Positions 11,991 through 24,363 of a stretch of DNA of 64,000 nucleotides are shown one piece after another (the first letter of the stretch is position 1; every line of letters starts with the position of its first letter). A model generated the notes under the pieces. It ran no database searches. It was not told the DNA's origin and saw only the letters and a program-made list of their open reading frames with translations. A program made the position numbers and the translations under genes. The stretch comes from Notospermus geniculatus (lineage: Eukaryota > Nemertea > Pilidiophora > Heteronemertea > Lineidae): NCBI GenBank assembly GCA_002633025.1, contig NMRB01000851.1, positions 187,073-251,072 of the forward strand, read 5' to 3'.

Positions 11991-12230
11991 TCTGTGGTCT
12001 GCTGACGAGTCCAGGTCAGACTGCACGGGTCCAATAACAACAAATGGACGAAACTCGAGTGAAGCAAGAACTGAGAAAAATATTCCCTTTTACTGGAAGT
12101 AAAACTACAGTCCATTTGAAGCTATACAAAATTCTCAAAGGAGAATTAGGCATGCTGATTGCATTTGATTTCATCCACAGAATCCTTTTCACCTGCTTTT
12201 TATATGATATCACTCGAGTCCAGGTCTTAG
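11991..12230 (+). ncRNA. Candidate hammerhead ribozyme, split by a long loop in stem III
   Basis: Seen: CTGACGA (core C3-A9) at 12002-12008 and GAAA (G12-A15.1) at 12050-12053. Stem II pairs 12009-12013 (GTCCA) with 12045-12049 (TGGAC). Stem III pairs 12053-12062 (ACTCGAGTGA) with 12210-12219 (TCACTCGAGT), ten perfect pairs that include the required A15.1-U16.1 pair, followed by C17 at 12220. Stem I pairs 11996-12001 (GGTCTG) with 12221-12226 (CAGGTC), with two G-U wobbles; three more pairs follow a U-U mismatch. The predicted cut is after C12220 (GUC). Known: the invariant hammerhead core is CUGANGA, GAAA and UH, and all are present. Stem I is open (type I), as in animal repeat-borne hammerheads. 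Odd: the loop of stem III is about 147 bases, so enzyme and substrate halves are separated, as reported for mammalian discontinuous hammerheads. CGAGTCCAGGTC occurs at both 12006-12017 and 12215-12226, so the pairing strands are not fully independent. Activity is untested. Confidence 0.62.
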
Positions 12231-12236
12231 TCCTGT

Positions 12237-12408
12237 TTCAAGACGTTTGGTGGCGCTGGTGGCGCTCTGCAAAAACAACATCTTCATTGAAGATCATCAT
12301 CACAGCGACTAGGCTACAGCTTAAAACTTAAAAACTCTTTTTGCGACGTCTTTTCATCAGCTACGACTCGAGATCATCCAGCGACTGCAGCGCCGCCCAA
12401 CGTCTTTC
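12237..12408. repeat. Foldback directly after the hammerhead motif
   Basis: GACGTTTGGTGGCGCTG at 12242-12258 is matched in inverted orientation by CAGCGCCGCCCAACGTC near 12389-12405, with two mismatches. Between them are scattered ACTCGAG/ACTCAAG and GCGACGTC words. Looks like an old MITE; no clear target-site duplication. Confidence 0.45.
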
Positions 12409-13018
12409 TCAGTAACGACTCAAGATCACATCACGACAACTCCAGATCGTGACTTGCAGCGTCTTCATTTTGTGACGTTTATTTGTGGGTATCACCGTCC
12501 ATACTCACTGCTGTACCCGGGGGAGTTATCTTACTCACAAGCAAAATGTCGAATGACTGACTGACCGACAAACCCCGGCGACAAACGCCCCCACATCATG
12601 ACACCTTCCTCATCTACCGCAATATAGCTTGTCCTTTAAGAACAGACGACCATTTGGTCAGATTCCAGCCTAACCAGTCCGACACGTTCCGGCTCATTAT
12701 AACTGTCTCCCTCCCGTACTGTAAGGTGCCAACCATAATAAACCAGCCAGATTGACCTCGGTAGAGCCACGTGATAATCCACCAGATCAAATCTTAGAGA
12801 TCGTTTGATGATGGATGCAGCGGCTGCTGATGTGGGGACGATGGCTTCTGATTAGCTCTGACGCCAGATGATGTAGAATGTGCTGTGTTTTGTTTGATTG
12901 CACTCCGCGGTTGTAAATGTTACACATTTGCACCAATAAATGACCATAGCCTGCCTCTAAGTGGAAACAGAAGGTAATAGCCAGCAGAGATTGGTTGTGG
13001 AATTCGGACACGGCCATC

Positions 13019-13179
13019 TATTCATCGACGTTTCCACGACGTAACGTCGTTCTGTTGAGTTGTGCGTCTTCCCCCGGCTTTGCGTCATGGATGACGTCAG
13101 CAATGTTTTTTGCCGCGGCTTTGCGTCGTGACGTCGACGTCGGCAATGGCGGACATTGTTGGAGACGTCCTGGAAACCA
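13019..13179. mobile_element. GACGTC-rich foldback MITE (family 2), copy B
   Basis: Same family as 998-1164: CGTTTCCACGACGTAACGTC, GTTCTGTTGAGTTGTGCG, CCCCCGGCTTTGCGTCA and GCAATGGCGGACA are shared. The right terminus is degraded (ACGTCCTGGAAACC). Confidence 0.68.
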
Positions 13180-13272
13180 TAAGACTGAAAGACAATATGT
13201 AAAGACAGGCATCACTGACATGACGTCCATCACCCTGCATCAGTGCACTTCACCCTTGGCTACACCCTCCAA

Positions 13273-13335
13273 TAGCAGGGTTTGGCCTCCCTCCACTTGC
13301 GTAAGTGGATGAAGAGGAGTGACACCACCCCTACT
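13273..13335. mobile_element. AGCAGGG foldback, degenerate copy
   Basis: AGCAGGGTTTGGCCTCC ... GGATGAAGAGGAGTGACACC ... CCCTACT. Related to the better preserved copy at 14210-14293. Confidence 0.5.
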
Positions 13336-13699
13336 GTGGGACGAGATACCATGGCTGAGATGAGTGATGAGCCATTCTGGCTGTCTGTATCTACATGACA
13401 ATCTGTTCCACTCGCTAATAGATTAACGACCGATGGATGCTGGTCATGTTGTACACGGATGAGGAAGGATGACCTACCAGTGCAATGACTGTAGTGTAAT
13501 GGCGGTCGACTCTTCAATGGGTTCTTCTGTGCTGTTCTCCAGTTGCCTACAAAAAACCGAACTCTCGGACACCGTGATGGCCGACCTGTGCAATTTCATT
13601 TGAAGAAATTCTGATCTTAGAGATGACTGAGCGCTCGTCTCGTCATCACATCACAAACTAGAATGTGTGACTTGTTTTTGACGACTGAGGCACAGCCAC

Positions 13700-13975
13700 C
13701 TCTGCTCTATCTTGCGCCCTCCCCAGGTTTTTCTCCCGTCATGATCGACCCCCTGTCTCAAGGAGTTGGCCTACTCCACAACACCACCGCAGCCCTTGCC
13801 TTCCTTTCTCTATATCTTGCAGCCCACCCCACTATATTCCCAGCTATGATCGACCCCCAAGCTCAAGCTGTAGGCTATTTGACAGTAGGCCTACCACCTA
13901 GACCACAGCCACCCCTGCCTTCCTTGCTGTATCTTGCAGCTCACCCCTACTTCCCCCGCTATGATCGACCCCGTC
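13700..13975. repeat. Degenerate tandem repeat, three units of 104-119 bp
   Basis: TATCTTGCxxCCxxCCCC and TATGATCGACCCC words recur at about 13710, 13813 and 13930. Confidence 0.6.
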
Positions 13976-14209
13976 TCAACCATGTTGGTGACAAACTATA
14001 ATGAACTGCCATGATTGACTGTCTACCTCATAATCTATTAGACCACAGCAGATAGATTGGTTTCTGATGAAGACAGCATGAGATGATTTAACATGATGAA
14101 ATGTAATGTACCGATCCTGAGAGTGCCAGAATGTGCTCGGATTAGCTGCTTCTGGGGTTCAAGTGCTCGGGGGTCTTGGCCCAGATCCCGGGGGTGGGCA
14201 TACACCAAC

Positions 14210-14293
14210 AGCAGGGGTTTTTACCTCGCTCCTCTTCATCCACTCACACTTTGTGTGCGAGTGTATGAAGAGGAGTGAGAGCAAAGCCCTGCT
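14210..14293. mobile_element. 84-bp AGCAGGG foldback
   Basis: AGCAGGGGTTTTTACC and CTCCTCTTCATCCACTC at the left are mirrored by GAGTGTATGAAGAGGAG and GCAAAGCCCTGCT at the right; the loop is ACACTTTGTGTG. The inverted repeat keeps ORFs open on both strands, none of them credible. Confidence 0.68.
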
Positions 14294-14784
14294 ATGGGAG
14301 GATGGGGTGGTGACATTGAGGTACTTGATCCCCTGGGAATGTCCTTCCCAGTCATCATCTGATTGTGCGATGAAGACGGGCGAATTCGTGTTATTTTCAT
14401 GGCTGTGATGTCGCATGTATCTCAGGGGTTCACTGGGCAGGAGGGGTTAGCGTGTGGAGTGGTGGATCGTGGCTTATTAGCATGCTATCGTGGAGTGTGT
14501 GATCAGTTCATCAAAGGACTCAGCTATCTCTGTTTTTTAGTGAGCGAGATGAGTAAATTGATAATGAACAGAATTAGCAAATATTACGAGAAGTCATCAT
14601 TTATGGAGATTTTCTCAATGACGATTGCTTATCTGCGTTTGCCTTTTACCGGTGTAATGTATGAGAATGCCTCCCGTATGAGAGTGTCCGCTTTATTGTG
14701 TGGCGAACACTCAAAAACAGAGAGGCATGTTTATCAGTGCCGCCCCCATCCGTCAATCGTTTGTGGGCATTGGCAAAGGGAGGC

Positions 14785-14915
14785 ATCATGACTCACTGTC
14801 CCATGGACGGACGTGAAGAGCCAGGGATGATTGATCCAATATGGCTCGGGCTGGACTTGAACCCAGAACCCGCCGCTTGCTAAGCGGACGTGATGCCACT
14901 CGGCTATCAGGGTTC
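14785..14915 (-). mobile_element. tRNA-Ala-like SINE, copy A
   Basis: The minus strand has GATAGCCGAGTGGCAT (A box), CCGCTTAGCAAGCGG (anticodon arm, loop TTAGCAA, anticodon AGC) and TTCTGGGTTCAAGTCC (B box), followed by CTGGCTCTTCACGTCCGTCC shared with copies B and C. The head has decayed, so this is a SINE rather than a tRNA gene. Confidence 0.7.
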
Positions 14916-15519
14916 CTCGAAAAGGTATCATCCTCTGGTCTTGTGGCCGTGTATCATTCTATAATGGCACCTTTAGGTGGAGAGTCTTGTTGGTGTGTCT
15001 TCCAGGACCAGGGCGTCCAACCGACTACAGGCCCCCCCCCCCAATTCCTATTTACAATGCCCTCNTCACGACATCAGAGACTATTCACAGATAGGGCCAT
15101 GGGTTTATGAACTCATGCAAGATTCTTGCTGCCGAGTAAATATAGACCACATCAAACGTACACAGATGGTTAAAAAGGAGAGCACACGTTAATGCTCCAT
15201 TGACTAATGTTCACAGCACTCTCAGTCTCAGCAGCCAGATTGATTTGTTGGTCCTGCCACCTGGGTTATGGAGGAGATACTAATTTGCTTCATCTGCGCA
15301 TCTCGGAGTACATGCTGCTGCATGACAGCATCTGAGCATCTCTAGCTCTTCTTCATCAGTCAATCAGCACAAACAAGACATTTTAAAATTTGCCTACATG
15401 AATCTTCAACACCCCCCCCCCCCAACTCTATTGTTTCTTTGAGGACATTGTGACAGATGACACAATAGGTGTATGAATAACGACTTAGTATTATATAATG
15501 CTTTTACTTCCTGTTCCTC
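14916..15519. other. Non-coding around an N, left of duplicate copy 1
   Basis: Contains C runs at about 15031 and 15413 and the N at 15065. 15066-15519 has no counterpart upstream of duplicate copy 2. Confidence 0.5.
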
Positions 15520-18500
15520 CCCACCCCAACGAATGCATTGGAGACTGCAAAAAAACTGAAGTAAAAACCTTTACGAGGCTGTGTTTATACCACCCATGGA
15601 TGATGGAAATAGAGCAGAAACTATGAGAATTCATGACTCTAGGAGTTAGTCTCAAACTCTCTGAAGAGATCTCTATTGACTCCTTTTATCATGTGGCTCT
15701 GATGGTCCAAATTCTCAAATGATCATATAAAGGAAAGCCTCCAGTCATATAGCTAGCTGCAGTTCTTAAAATACTGATTTACAGGAAGTCAGACTGTGTC
15801 TGTAGATTTCCCATGGTGTGCAGGGCCAAAGAAACACAGTGCTTGAACAATCATTTGAGATCATGTTTGCAATAAATGGGACATTTTCATCATTCCAAGT
15901 CCATCATTCCAAGTCTCAAAGCCCCAAATAAATTCCCCTCTGTGATTCAGGTTCCACTAGGCCCTTGTAATTATCACCACTGGATTCAGATTTTGTTGAC
16001 GTGTATGTTATCTTTTTCTGTCCGTTATTCCAAGTCTCTTAACCTCAAATGAATTCCCATCTATGTTTCAGGTGTTCCACTAGGCCCTTTAATAATATAA
16101 CCATTAGTGAAAATAGGTTTGTCGACCTGCATGTTATCTCTTTATGTCCATCATTCAAACTCTCTTCACCCCAAAACGATCTGCCTCTGTGCCATCAAAG
16201 ATAATCATATTGGCAGCACAAACCTTGATCCATCCCCCATCGGCATCTGGTATGTCACCCTAATCCTCCGTTACCAAGGCAACCAAACATCACCAGACGT
16301 CAACTGCAGGTGATTTGACGAAAACGTGTAGAACATGTACATGTACCAGTTTTGTCTCCCGTTACCTTGGCAACGGGTACAGCACTCACCTAGAGCTGAT
16401 TGCATTGAAGTTTACCTGATTTGAATATGTAAATTAGCTGGCTCCAGTTTATATTTCAGGACATCAGCTCTAGGGTCAAGACAAGTTGTACCAAACAGCC
16501 AAGTTGTAGGGGTTCAGATAAAGTGATTTAAAGACAGAAATAGCATTGACTTTCAAGCCGAGGCAGCTTTGATAAGATCAGATAAAACCTCTTTGATAAA
16601 ATGATGGGTTTTATTTGATCTGATTAGTGTAATGGATTTGTCTTTGTGAGACTAATATGACTTCACTGAGGCAAACTTTTTAGCATTCTCTTGGCTTTCT
16701 CTTCAGAAAGCCATTGATACCAGTATGTCATCTAGTAAGATGTCTGTTTTGAATTCTGTGAGGGGTTGGCCAGTGCAATGCTGAGGAGGGCAGCACCAAG
16801 GATCATGAACCTCAAATAAGTACCACCATACCAGTAGTTTTTATATAGGTTGGGGCAAAATTTGGGGGATATATTTCCCTCTCAGCACTCTCTTCTACGA
16901 CAATCTCATTGGATGAACCCATTTTCAAAATATCAGCTTTTGCAAATGCTGTTTTTAGATGCACTTTGCATGGGGTTTGTCCTGCTAAAAAACACAGCTC
17001 TCAAGAGTCTCCATCATGAAATTTATTGCCATGAAAGCTCCAAACAGCATGTCCTTGATAATTTCACCTTTTGAAACAAAGGTAGCAAAGCTGAAATTGT
17101 TGTCTACTGACATTGCTAGCTTTCCTTTGTGAAATCCTGTTGGCCGACCTCCTCCTTCCAGCTCCTGGAGATTCACAGCCTGTAATTGTAAGGAAAGGGT
17201 TCATATTCGACTTCAAAGAGCTTGAAGATCAAAGCCTTATAATTAGTCATTTGAGTCTTGTCCTTCATAAGATGATGCCAGGCAAGAAAATGATGGAGAT
17301 CCTTCCATTCAGTCTGTCATGTCCCTTCAGTCTTTATCCTTTGTGACTTAGGAAAACCCTATCGGGCTATTTTTATCATTAAAGAGATTACTTCTATTGA
17401 ATTCAAGGATATACAGATTTATTTAGAGTCTTTGTGTAACATCTTTTCGAATGTCATTCTATGGTGTCATTGCAGTATCAGCAGACTTGCCTTCACACAG
17501 GCCTACCAGTAGGCCCTACATCTGGATTAGATTGGCATTGGCCTACCCTTTCTTTAGCTGTAGGCAACAATCATCTGTACCTGGAGCATGTTTTTTTATG
17601 GCTGGGTCTCCAAATGTTTCCACAAAATTGCTTCTGGTACCTTGGTTTCAGTCAATTAGAAAGGGCCCATCTTGGGACTGAACTGTGCAGGAATGGAGAT
17701 GTTTTGCCCTTAAAACATGTCGACTTCACCTCAAAGTCGACCATCGGTATGATTTGTTTGGTTAGCAGCTCCACTGATACTATTCCCCTGAAAAACAAGA
17801 ACATTTTCATTGAAAACTTCAGAATAAACCATTGTCTCCAGAAAAAGACACCAGCAATCACATACTTTTCTTTCCTGTCTTTCCTCTCATTAGAGGCAGA
17901 GAAAGCTGCTTTCACTTGAAAATAATAAAGCAAAACCTTTTCTTGAATTAAAATCAAAAGGAAATTTCAAATAATTGCCATCTATGAGCTATTCGCCGAG
18001 CAAGAAAACACATGGGCAACGCTTCTGCAAGCCACAATATCTCAGCTGGCAGGTGTGACAGTGCTGCCATCTGCGCCACCGTCAGAAACTGGAACTGAAA
18101 TCCTCACGAAATTCTCAGTATTCAGTATTCTCGTGATTTTAGTTCATCAAACGAACTTTAGATGGCGACACTGAAGCTTTCGTTGTGGTCGTCGGAGTAG
18201 TTCGTCTCACTGGACAGTTTTGTCTTGTGTTGCTAGGAGTCGTTTCAGGCACACATGATCGCAGAACGTGCTATATGCGGCCTAAGGCCTTCTCTTACAT
18301 TTGACTCTCATCAAACGATACCTAGATATGACAAAAAGGGGAATATTTAGGCCTTTTAACTTCAATAGATACCTCCGCACCTAACTGCGGCTTGTCGGAC
18401 GTGTCCTTCCACTACCAACCTTGCTAATCAATAAATAGGCTGTTTCAAGTCTTGTGTCAGGCAAATAGATAGTTTGAAGCACGAAGCCATAATTCCTCTG

Positions 18501-20905
18501 CATCAAAACATTGATTACAGAACGCTATAGACCCTCATTCCGCAGAAAAATACAGAACTATTTGTGGAACACACAAATAGGCCTACGTACGTAATGTTGA
18601 CACTATCTTGCACGCATGCGCTAGTAAACTTGGAGAGTTCGTACGCCTGTGTGGAGATACAAGCCGTCTGCTGCTGCCATCTATTGTCGAATGGTGAAAC
18701 TAGCGCTGTGCCTCTTGTACGCATGCGCTGTTTGTTTACGTGTGACGTCATTCTCAATACACTAAACACAACAATTCCAATTTTGTTCGGAAATCCCCGA
18801 TCTCTTCCGAATGTTTCCGAAACATTGGTGATGTCATGCTTGATGTACTTACAGCAACAATTCTCATTTTGCTCGTAAATCTCCGATCGCTCCCGAATGT
18901 TTCCGAACCATTGTTGACGTCATGCTTGATGTTCTTGAAGCAACAATTCTCATTTTGCTCGGTAATCTCCGATCTATCTCGAACGTGTCCGAACAATATG
19001 TTGACGTCATGATTGATACAACGTTACCATCAATTCCTATTTTGCTCCTAGCAAAAAGGGAATTGTCGTTACTAGCATATCCACGCTTACGGAAGCAAAC
19101 AATCTAGTCAGTGACATCATTGGCGCATGGGCAGTATTGACAAAGACTTAAGTTGTCAAAATATATAGAAAAATTGGGATGCATCGCTTTGTTTGCGAAG
19201 AATTCGAAGTTTCGGTTGGACCAAATCAGACCTCCTTTGGCGTGTCTTTCCATCAACTCCAAATGTTAAAAACTTGATTATTTTCATAATTTTGTCTTAT
19301 ATATCAACGTTTCTATCGTTTTCTGTTCGAAAATAGCAACAGCATGCTATATAAACATCGCATTGTGCGTAAATTTGCTCAAACAACTGAGAACTATTTC
19401 ATATTGATGAATACACAAAACTGTAAAGTGAAACTGGAGTGATAGGTGCTGCCATCTGGCGGGTAAATTAGAAACTATGATGCGCATGCGCAGTAGTGGA
19501 ATTTAGAGCCGTTTTCATGGTTTTGCTGGAAATTTCAGTTCCAAGACCCTACACCAGGTGGCGACAATGCCATTCAGGACCGGTTTTTTGAGGGTTTTCA
19601 GTTCCATACGTAGTACGCCAGGTGGCGACTCTCGTCTCAGCTGCAGATGCCAGGGACCTATTCAGGAGCGCTCGTGCGTAAACTACTGTCCATCTGGGGG
19701 AAATCTATTGTTCATTGTCTTGCTCTCAAAAGGTTTGCGAGATATTACGGGGGCTTTGTGAATAAGGCCCTTCCCTTCCTCAACTTGGCAGGGGTAAGAG
19801 TCGGCAAAGTGGCGGAGACTGGATACGGATGCGTTGACACGCCTGCACAACAACCACAACAAACAAACCGCGTGCGTCCGCCGTTTTTTATGGCTGGGGA
19901 ATGAATTTTCATTCCTGTCCTAGGATTATATGGGGCTTAAATATCTGCAAATAAAGGCTGTTCAAACCCACAAAGGTGTGGAACTTATCTTTTTGATCTC
20001 TAGTCTAAGCATGCCTTTCTTTGCTAGGCTAGAGATCGTCCCAACAACTGCAGTGTGCACATGGTGCAGCACCAGCATGAGCAATGGTCTTGGATTTTAT
20101 AGGTGTCATGGTGTAGCCGTACCGTAGGGACCTGGGTCTTTTATTTAGGCCCCTGCTCACAATCAAAAGTGGTGTCTGAGTAGGCCTTAGATATCAGGAT
20201 TTGTAGGCCTAGGCCCTACCAGTACCAGTCACGGATGAACCAAGACGTATACGGTAGGCCTACCTCTTCTTGGTCACCTAGGCAACCAGGGGGTGGCCTC
20301 TGCCCTGGTAATGCCCTTTCTCACCCCTGTAAGAACCAACCTTAATTGAGATAGACCTACTTCTTCGCAGGGTTACATCTTCTTTGATGACACGTTACCG
20401 TGACAACAGTAAATACGTTACCATGACAACCTAAATTAGTATGCCATTTTCTGAGTGCTGTCAGGGCGGCAATCATCGTTTCTTTGTTGTTATTGTGACA
20501 CCAGTAATCTTAGGAGATCCTTCCCATTAGTGCCACACAAACCTTGTACCCAGTGAATCATGAATGTGTAGGCCCTGTCGAGGAGTAACTTACTTCACAT
20601 ATTGGTAGCATAGGTTCAGGTTGAACTGTTCACTTCAGCAATCTTTTGTTATTATATGTGCATGCTTCAGGGATTGTTTTTAAACTACTAAACACATGTA
20701 CACAGTTGTTTTTTCAGGGACAAAGTTAGAAGGAGAAAGATCTTATGGTGTCATCAGAAAGAAGGAAAGCAATGTCACCATCTGAAAGTTGGTCATCAGT
20801 AATTCTGGTGCTCAGGCTACATCATGGTGATTTATTTCAGAAGAATTGTGATTATGAAATAAAGTTATTAAAACATGAACATTATTGTTTGCTTTCATTC
20901 ACTAA

Positions 20906-21143
20906 AGCATAGCGCACACGAGCGATTTTTTGGGCTAGGCGACTAGCCTTGCGACTACAGGAGCGACTGAACAAATTTTTAGTTTTTTTAGTTTTTTTTT
21001 ACTCGTTTGCGATAAATGCTTCACTGGGAGATCAGTGATGTCGCGGATGACATAACTGATCGACCTCAAAGGTAATTATCGCATGCGACCTAGTAGTCGC
21101 ATCGGTAGTCGCCCCCATTTTAGTCGCTCGTGTGCGCCATGCT
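20906..21143. mobile_element. 238-bp foldback MITE, present only in duplicate copy 1
   Basis: Terminal inverted repeats of 20 bases (AGCATAGCGCACACGAGCGA against AGCATGGCGCACACGAGCGA, one mismatch), with weaker pairing continuing inward. It is flanked by TAA at 20903-20905 and 21144-21146. Copy 2 has the near-empty site TTACTTACCGG at the equivalent position. A 3-bp TAA/TTA target duplication fits PIF/Harbinger-type MITEs; a TA site (Tc1/mariner) is the alternative. Confidence 0.82.
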
Positions 21144-23339
21144 TAACCGGTACTGGTATTTCTTTATTCATGTCAATAAAGTTGCTTTGTTCAAATTTTT
21201 ATTCGAAATACATGTACCGGTACTCTCTCTGTTTTCTTCTTGCTGTTTTTTTGCAATACATGCATGCCTCTCCAGAAGTTGATGTATATTTTCTCTCCAA
21301 AGCTGTGTGTGTTTTCAATTTACAAGAAAATCTTATCACAGAGCCCCCTGGTGGCAGTCTTTTCTAGTGCCATGTTGATAACCATCCTTTTTCTTTGTTT
21401 TTTGTGATCTTCAGCATCAGGATAGTATACCATGAGCACAACGGTCCCTGGACCATTTCATTTTCGATCATATCAAATAGTGTGCAGGTATTTGTATTGG
21501 TGGAGAATAAAAGTCCGCCTGGTGGTGGTGTGTCATTGACTTTAATATCATAGCTCGGGTAATCAGCCCAAGTAGTTTCTCCTGGCCTGAAGGAGGGGTG
21601 TTTTGAACACACCAACAATAAAAACTGACCACACCAAGATCAAGGGCAACAATGTATTCTTTTAGGCTTTCTTGTGGAGTTGTTGCCACTAAAGCCTTAC
21701 CAAATCTCCATAGCCCCAGGCATGGTGTCTTTGTAACTTGTAAGTTTTCAGAAAATTTGAACAAAGGGTCAACACTGTAACCATGGTGATACAAAGCCCC
21801 ACCCATGATTCAATGTACCTTTGAGATAATTGACCTTGATTGCTTGTTGTCAAGGAGTTGGTCAGTTGTCAAAGAAGACATAGAAATGTCAACTGCTAAT
21901 TGGGGAAGGGAGGGGCAGCCAGTGAGGAAGGCGGCCAAGTTTTGTATCCAGCAAATCTCAGCATTTCTGTTCTACATACTGTGTGAACTGATGGTAATAT
22001 TCTGTTATTTTTAGCCAGGAAAATGTCTAAACAGTAGCTTGATATATTACTTCAGCAGTAGCTTGATGTATTACTTCATCAAGCACTTTATGCCACCAAA
22101 AAGGCAGCAACATCTCTGAGAGTATCACCAGGCAGTGATCCGCTACACTGCTTGCATACCGCAGCATCTTCAGAGAAAAACTCAAGCCTAGGGTTAAATG
22201 CTTATCTGTAATGTTTGCCCAATCAGAATCACTCTGGAAGCACTGATGTGTGAAATTGGCTCGGCGTGGATCAACAAATTGATGGTCTCCCTGATCCCCC
22301 ATCATAATATCAATAGATCATCCTCTCCCAGTCTCAGCAGCACATGAACCGGTCTGATGTTGATGACAGTCGTGTCCGCATCACTGGTCATCAACCTGCT
22401 TCTTCTAGGTGGCGTAGCTAACAGGCCTTGGTCACAGACATGATTGGTGTTTTGTTTCTCAAACCGTGCATCACAAAAATGGTGCATTCCTGTTAGTGCC
22501 CTCTCCCATTGCAACCCTGTTGTCAACAAGTTAGGCCTAGAATTCTCTAGCCATAGTGTCCGTAAAATTGGCCTACACCAAGCTTTGACAGAGAGTTAAG
22601 TCCTTGTCTTCTGTTACAAGCAAGTAGGCCGCCTACAGCAGGATTTAACACAGAGTTTAGACTTTCCTTTGTGTTATCACCCTGCTACCTGTGAACTAGG
22701 CCTACACCAAGAGTTCTCTCATGTAGTGTAGCCCAATTGTCCGTAAAGTTGACATAGTTAAACCCTCTTTTCTTGTTCCAACCCTGCTATTAGCGAAGTT
22801 GGGGAAGGTTCTTCGTTTGTATCGACGGTATTTCTTTTCTGTCTCCACCTTCTAAAGCCCTGGTCAATGTTGAAGTTGAAAAGGAGAAAGGTGTTGGCGT
22901 GTGAGGTACGCTGTCCACAATGTGCAACATTCAGAAGCCAATAATTAGTCCTGTAGCATGTCTGTCCTTTTTACGATAACGAGCCTGATCTTCCACCCAA
23001 CACAAGCGGAAGAGACCTGGAAGTCATCCAGGGTCACCAACGACGTGGTGGTGTTCAATGTAGGCCCCAGGTGACACTTTGAATTAAGATGAAAAAAATA
23101 TGTTCGACAGAGTCTACCTTGAGGCCAAATAAAAACATGTTGTATGATGAGGATGACAGTTTTTTGTGATGATCCTATTAGGGAGAGTAAAGTCTCGGGG
23201 CTGATCTGCTCGTCTGAATTTTGTATTCATATTTTTCTTCTGCTGCATTCGGTATTCACCACCAGTCACATAAATATTGTCATTCGGTATTCACCACCAG
23301 TCGCATAAATATTGTCATTCAACAAAACTTGCCGTCCGC

Positions 23340-23590
23340 TGGAGACTCCACCGTTCCCTACGGCTTTGTCTTCGCTTTTTTGGTTCTGGACAGAATTTTT
23401 GTCGATTGGTCATCAGGGGACAGGTCTGTAGGATGTGTTCAGGTGTTTTCTCACCACCTCAACATTCACAGTTGGCTGTTGCTCGGACTCCTAGTTTCCT
23501 AAGATGTTGGTCAAGTTGGCAGTGCCCTGTTCTGCCTCCGAGACGGTTGGCTTCTGGCCTCCTCTTTCCATTTGTTGATGAATTTTGACT
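23340..23590 (-). pseudogene. Retrotransposon C-terminal tail fragment (copy 1)
   Basis: Reading the minus strand gives LGGRTGHCQLDQHLRKLGV, then ANCEC, a stop, GGEKTPEHILQTCPL, and NRQKFCPEPKKRR. Known: the pattern RTGHC-x-L-x2-HL-x2-LG...C-x-C...T-x-EH-I/L-L-x-x-CP is the cysteine/histidine tail found after the reverse transcriptase or RNase H region in many marine non-LTR elements. The in-frame stop and the absence of upstream domains make it a relic. It lies inside duplicated segment copy 1 and is intact across the site where copy 2 carries a foldback insertion. Confidence 0.6.
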
Positions 23591-24363
23591 TCAGGATCAA
23601 TTTTTTCCAGAAAGCTTATTTTTGACCAAAGATGTCAAAATATTCTGCTGGGGAATAGCAGGGTCGACTCTTGTCAGCCTTTTCTCACGTTTAAAGAAAT
23701 CTCACCGTTCCACAGGACTTGTCCTCTCATGTTGAAGAATCAAACGTCTCAATTCCTAAATCAAACATGACGATCAATAAACCAATCAATTAAGGGATGA
23801 TGGATCATGTGACCTTGTCTTAATTAGCCTCCTCATCCACTATTTCTTGTCTGTTGGTTCGCTGATGGACCTCCAGCCTCCGTGTGATGGATAACCATGG
23901 TCTCAACCAGAAAATCACCAATCAAAATTCCACCAGCGTTGTTCAGAATGTTTCGGTTCATGTCAAGGCTCATTGGCTGTAGGTATAGTATTTGTGAGTT
24001 AATGTACTGAGACAGGAGCACTTGGGGTGAAAATACCCACTAACTTGGTTCATTTTGAACTGCTTGGATGAATCCTAGCCTTCGTTGGTTTGATCTGAGA
24101 GAGCCGGTCTTGACAAGGGTCGGTGGATGTTGGTATGGTCAGGTGATACAGGATGTTTATAGGCATCGTGGGACTTGGGACGGCCTTGCTTCTGGTCCTT
24201 ATCACAAATGTTTAGGCCCAGACAGTCATTTCAAGGGTCATTTACTGTATTGATTCAATAATATCTGGATTAACGGTGTGGCAGAATGCCCCCTCTGGTC
24301 TGGGACGGATGGAGTTGTTGGTCTCCATTGATATTCAACAGAGAATAGAAGTGCATGTAAAGG

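Noticed and set aside
14067-14105. Second CTGATGA...GAAA candidate hammerhead
   Set aside because: CTGATGA is followed by a GAAA-containing stretch, but no complementary stem II or matching stem III/I could be found; the same holds for CTGATGA at 3016, 3218, 52637 and 61646.
14363-14791. 142-codon + strand ORF
   Set aside because: No family resemblance, no splice-site context, and it runs towards the region of a tRNA-derived SINE.
16985-17176. Minus frame with AMSVDNxFSFATFVSK shared with 28206-28394
   Set aside because: Conserved only because the whole segment is duplicated; short, unrecognised and without splice context.
22027-22529. Overlapping 92- and 75-codon minus frames, also present in copy 2 at 33247-33722
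   Set aside because: Both copies keep the frames, but the few differences I could see between the 92-residue versions change amino acids, so there is no sign of selection on a protein; the two frames also do not join.
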